A DNA stretch of 21,401 bases from CAZEVY01 sp964515555. GTDB taxonomy: Bacteria > Acidobacteriota > Terriglobia > Bryobacterales > Bryobacteraceae. Below, piece after piece: positions 20,746 through 21,401 of this stretch. Each line of letters begins with the position of its first letter. Position 1 is the stretch's first letter. The DNA lies in contig CAZEVY010000094.1 in assembly GCA_964515555.1 (NCBI GenBank), forward strand, positions 1 to 21,401, read 5' to 3'. Under the pieces are notes generated by a model. The model was not told the DNA's origin. It saw nothing but the letters and a program-made list of their open reading frames with translations, and ran no database searches. A program made the translations under genes and the position numbers.

Positions 20746-21327
20746 ATGGTGCTCTCCGACGTCGACATCCGCCGCTACCTGGACGAAGGGAAGATCAAGA
20801 TTTCGCCGGCGCCGGCGCCGGAGCAGTTCGGGTCGTGCTCGGTCGACTTCCGGCTCGGCAGCGTCTTCAACGTCTTCGAGCACAGCCGTCACGCCTTCAT
20901 CGACCCGCGCGACAAGCGCGGCATCGAGGACCTCATGAGCACGGTCATGGTGGCCGACGGCGACCCGTTTATCCTCCAGCCGCGCGAGTTCGTGCTGGCG
21001 ATCACCGAGGAATGCCTGGAGCTCGACGACGACGTGCTCGGCCGGCTCGAAGGGCGGTCGAGCCTGGGGCGCATCGGCATCATCGTGCACGGGACGGCGG
21101 GTTTGTTCGACCCGGGCTGGTCGGGCAAGGCGACGCTGGAGCTCAGCAACCTCGGCCGTATGCCGGTGGCGCTCTATCCGGGCATGCGGATTTGCTCGTT
21201 CACCTTCGAGCAGCTCTCTTCGCGCGTCGCGGTGCCGTACTCGAAGAAGCCCAACAGCAAGTACGCGGGACAGGAGCAGCCGCTGGCGAGTCGCCTGGCC
21301 GGCGAGGTCAGCCAGTTGAAGCCGTAA
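20746..21327 (+). CDS. dcd: dCTP deaminase
   Basis: Deaminates dCTP to dUTP in pyrimidine nucleotide supply. The 193 residues form a trimeric dUTPase-like fold. Marks are SVDFRLG (32-38), GRSSLGR (103-109), HGTAG (115-119), DPGWSG (122-127) and the catalytic glutamate E132 in TLELSN, plus C-terminal SKYAGQ. The HxTAG form and LELSN resemble the actinobacterial and archaeal bifunctional dCTP deaminase/dUTPase more than E. coli Dcd (HVTAH, LEFYN), so direct formation of dUMP is possible; this is inference. The ATG at 20746 is the only sensible start. It is divergent from the atp cluster, and no partner gene follows within the window. Confidence 0.93.
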   Translation: MVLSDVDIRRYLDEGKIKISPAPAPEQFGSCSVDFRLGSVFNVFEHSRHAFIDPRDKRGIEDLMSTVMVADGDPFILQPREFVLAITEECLELDDDVLGRLEGRSSLGRIGIIVHGTAGLFDPGWSGKATLELSNLGRMPVALYPGMRICSFTFEQLSSRVAVPYSKKPNSKYAGQEQPLASRLAGEVSQLKP

Positions 21328-21336
21328 CGGCGGCGC

Positions 21337-21357
21337 GCCCGGAAATCGCGGGCATTT
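21337..21357 (+). terminator. Candidate terminator after dcd
   Basis: GCCCG (21337-21341) pairs with CGGGC (21349-21353) around a 7-base loop and is followed by ATTT. It lies 10 bases after the dcd stop. The stem is short and the T run is only three bases. The rest of the window to 21401 shows no supported feature. Confidence 0.4.
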
Positions 21358-21401
21358 CCAGGTGGAGTCGCGCGAGGCTGGCGCAATCCGCGGCGAGTAC
21401 C

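Overview
The window is high-GC DNA that is almost fully coding. Several traits suggest an Acidobacteriota genome of the Bryobacterales/Solibacter type. They are a transmembrane Ser/Thr kinase with a long TPR tail, a small secreted 'GKWKAEF' protein next to a secreted sugar dehydrogenase and a multiheme cytochrome, a LiaF-like/LytS-LytTR operon, and a dispersed 10-bp-periodic palindrome. This placement is inference; no rRNA or marker tree can be read here.

Layout. (1) 7-4000, plus: the distal arginine operon argF-argG-argH-argR, tightly packed, with the repressor last. (2) 4007-4089: intergenic palindromic repeat. (3) 4170-4734, minus: a Phd-type antitoxin/PIN toxin pair. (4) 4735-5337: no convincing protein gene, but a near-consensus sigma70 promoter followed by hairpins and a degenerate tRNA-like element. 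(5) 5338-6465, plus: a slipin/SPFH protein, convergent with (6) 6553-9405, minus: a receptor Ser/Thr kinase. (7) 9471-10411, minus: a possible gene remnant and two small exported cysteine-containing proteins. (8) 10509-11381, minus: a DUF697-like protein without its usual GTPase. (9) 11500-14197, plus: a four-gene overlapping operon of two LiaI/LiaF-type membrane proteins, a LytS-type histidine kinase and a LytTR response regulator. (10) 14236-14430, minus: a probable orphan antitoxin. (11) 14544-16692, plus: a small secreted beta protein, a PQQ-type sugar/sorbosone dehydrogenase and a heptaheme cytochrome c, probably one export/redox operon. (12) 20682 down to 16732, minus: atpZ-atpI-atpB-atpE (an Fo-only ATP synthase cluster), then an HOGA/DapA-family aldolase and a secreted protein with three Rid-like domains. 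(13) 20746-21327, plus: dCTP deaminase, divergent from the atp genes.

How the genes work together. The arg genes convert ornithine to arginine, with ArgR as likely feedback regulator. The Fo genes build the membrane rotor and ion channel of ATP synthase; subunit c carries residues that in other species bind sodium. The dehydrogenase/cytochrome pair looks like a periplasmic oxidation module. The LiaF-LytST operon looks like a cell-envelope sensing circuit.

The points most worth a second look are the promoter-driven tRNA-like RNA near 4.9-5.1 kb, the exported triple-Rid protein with no canonical catalytic arginine, the non-ATG heptaheme cytochrome coupled to the dehydrogenase, and the two small cysteine-containing exported proteins.
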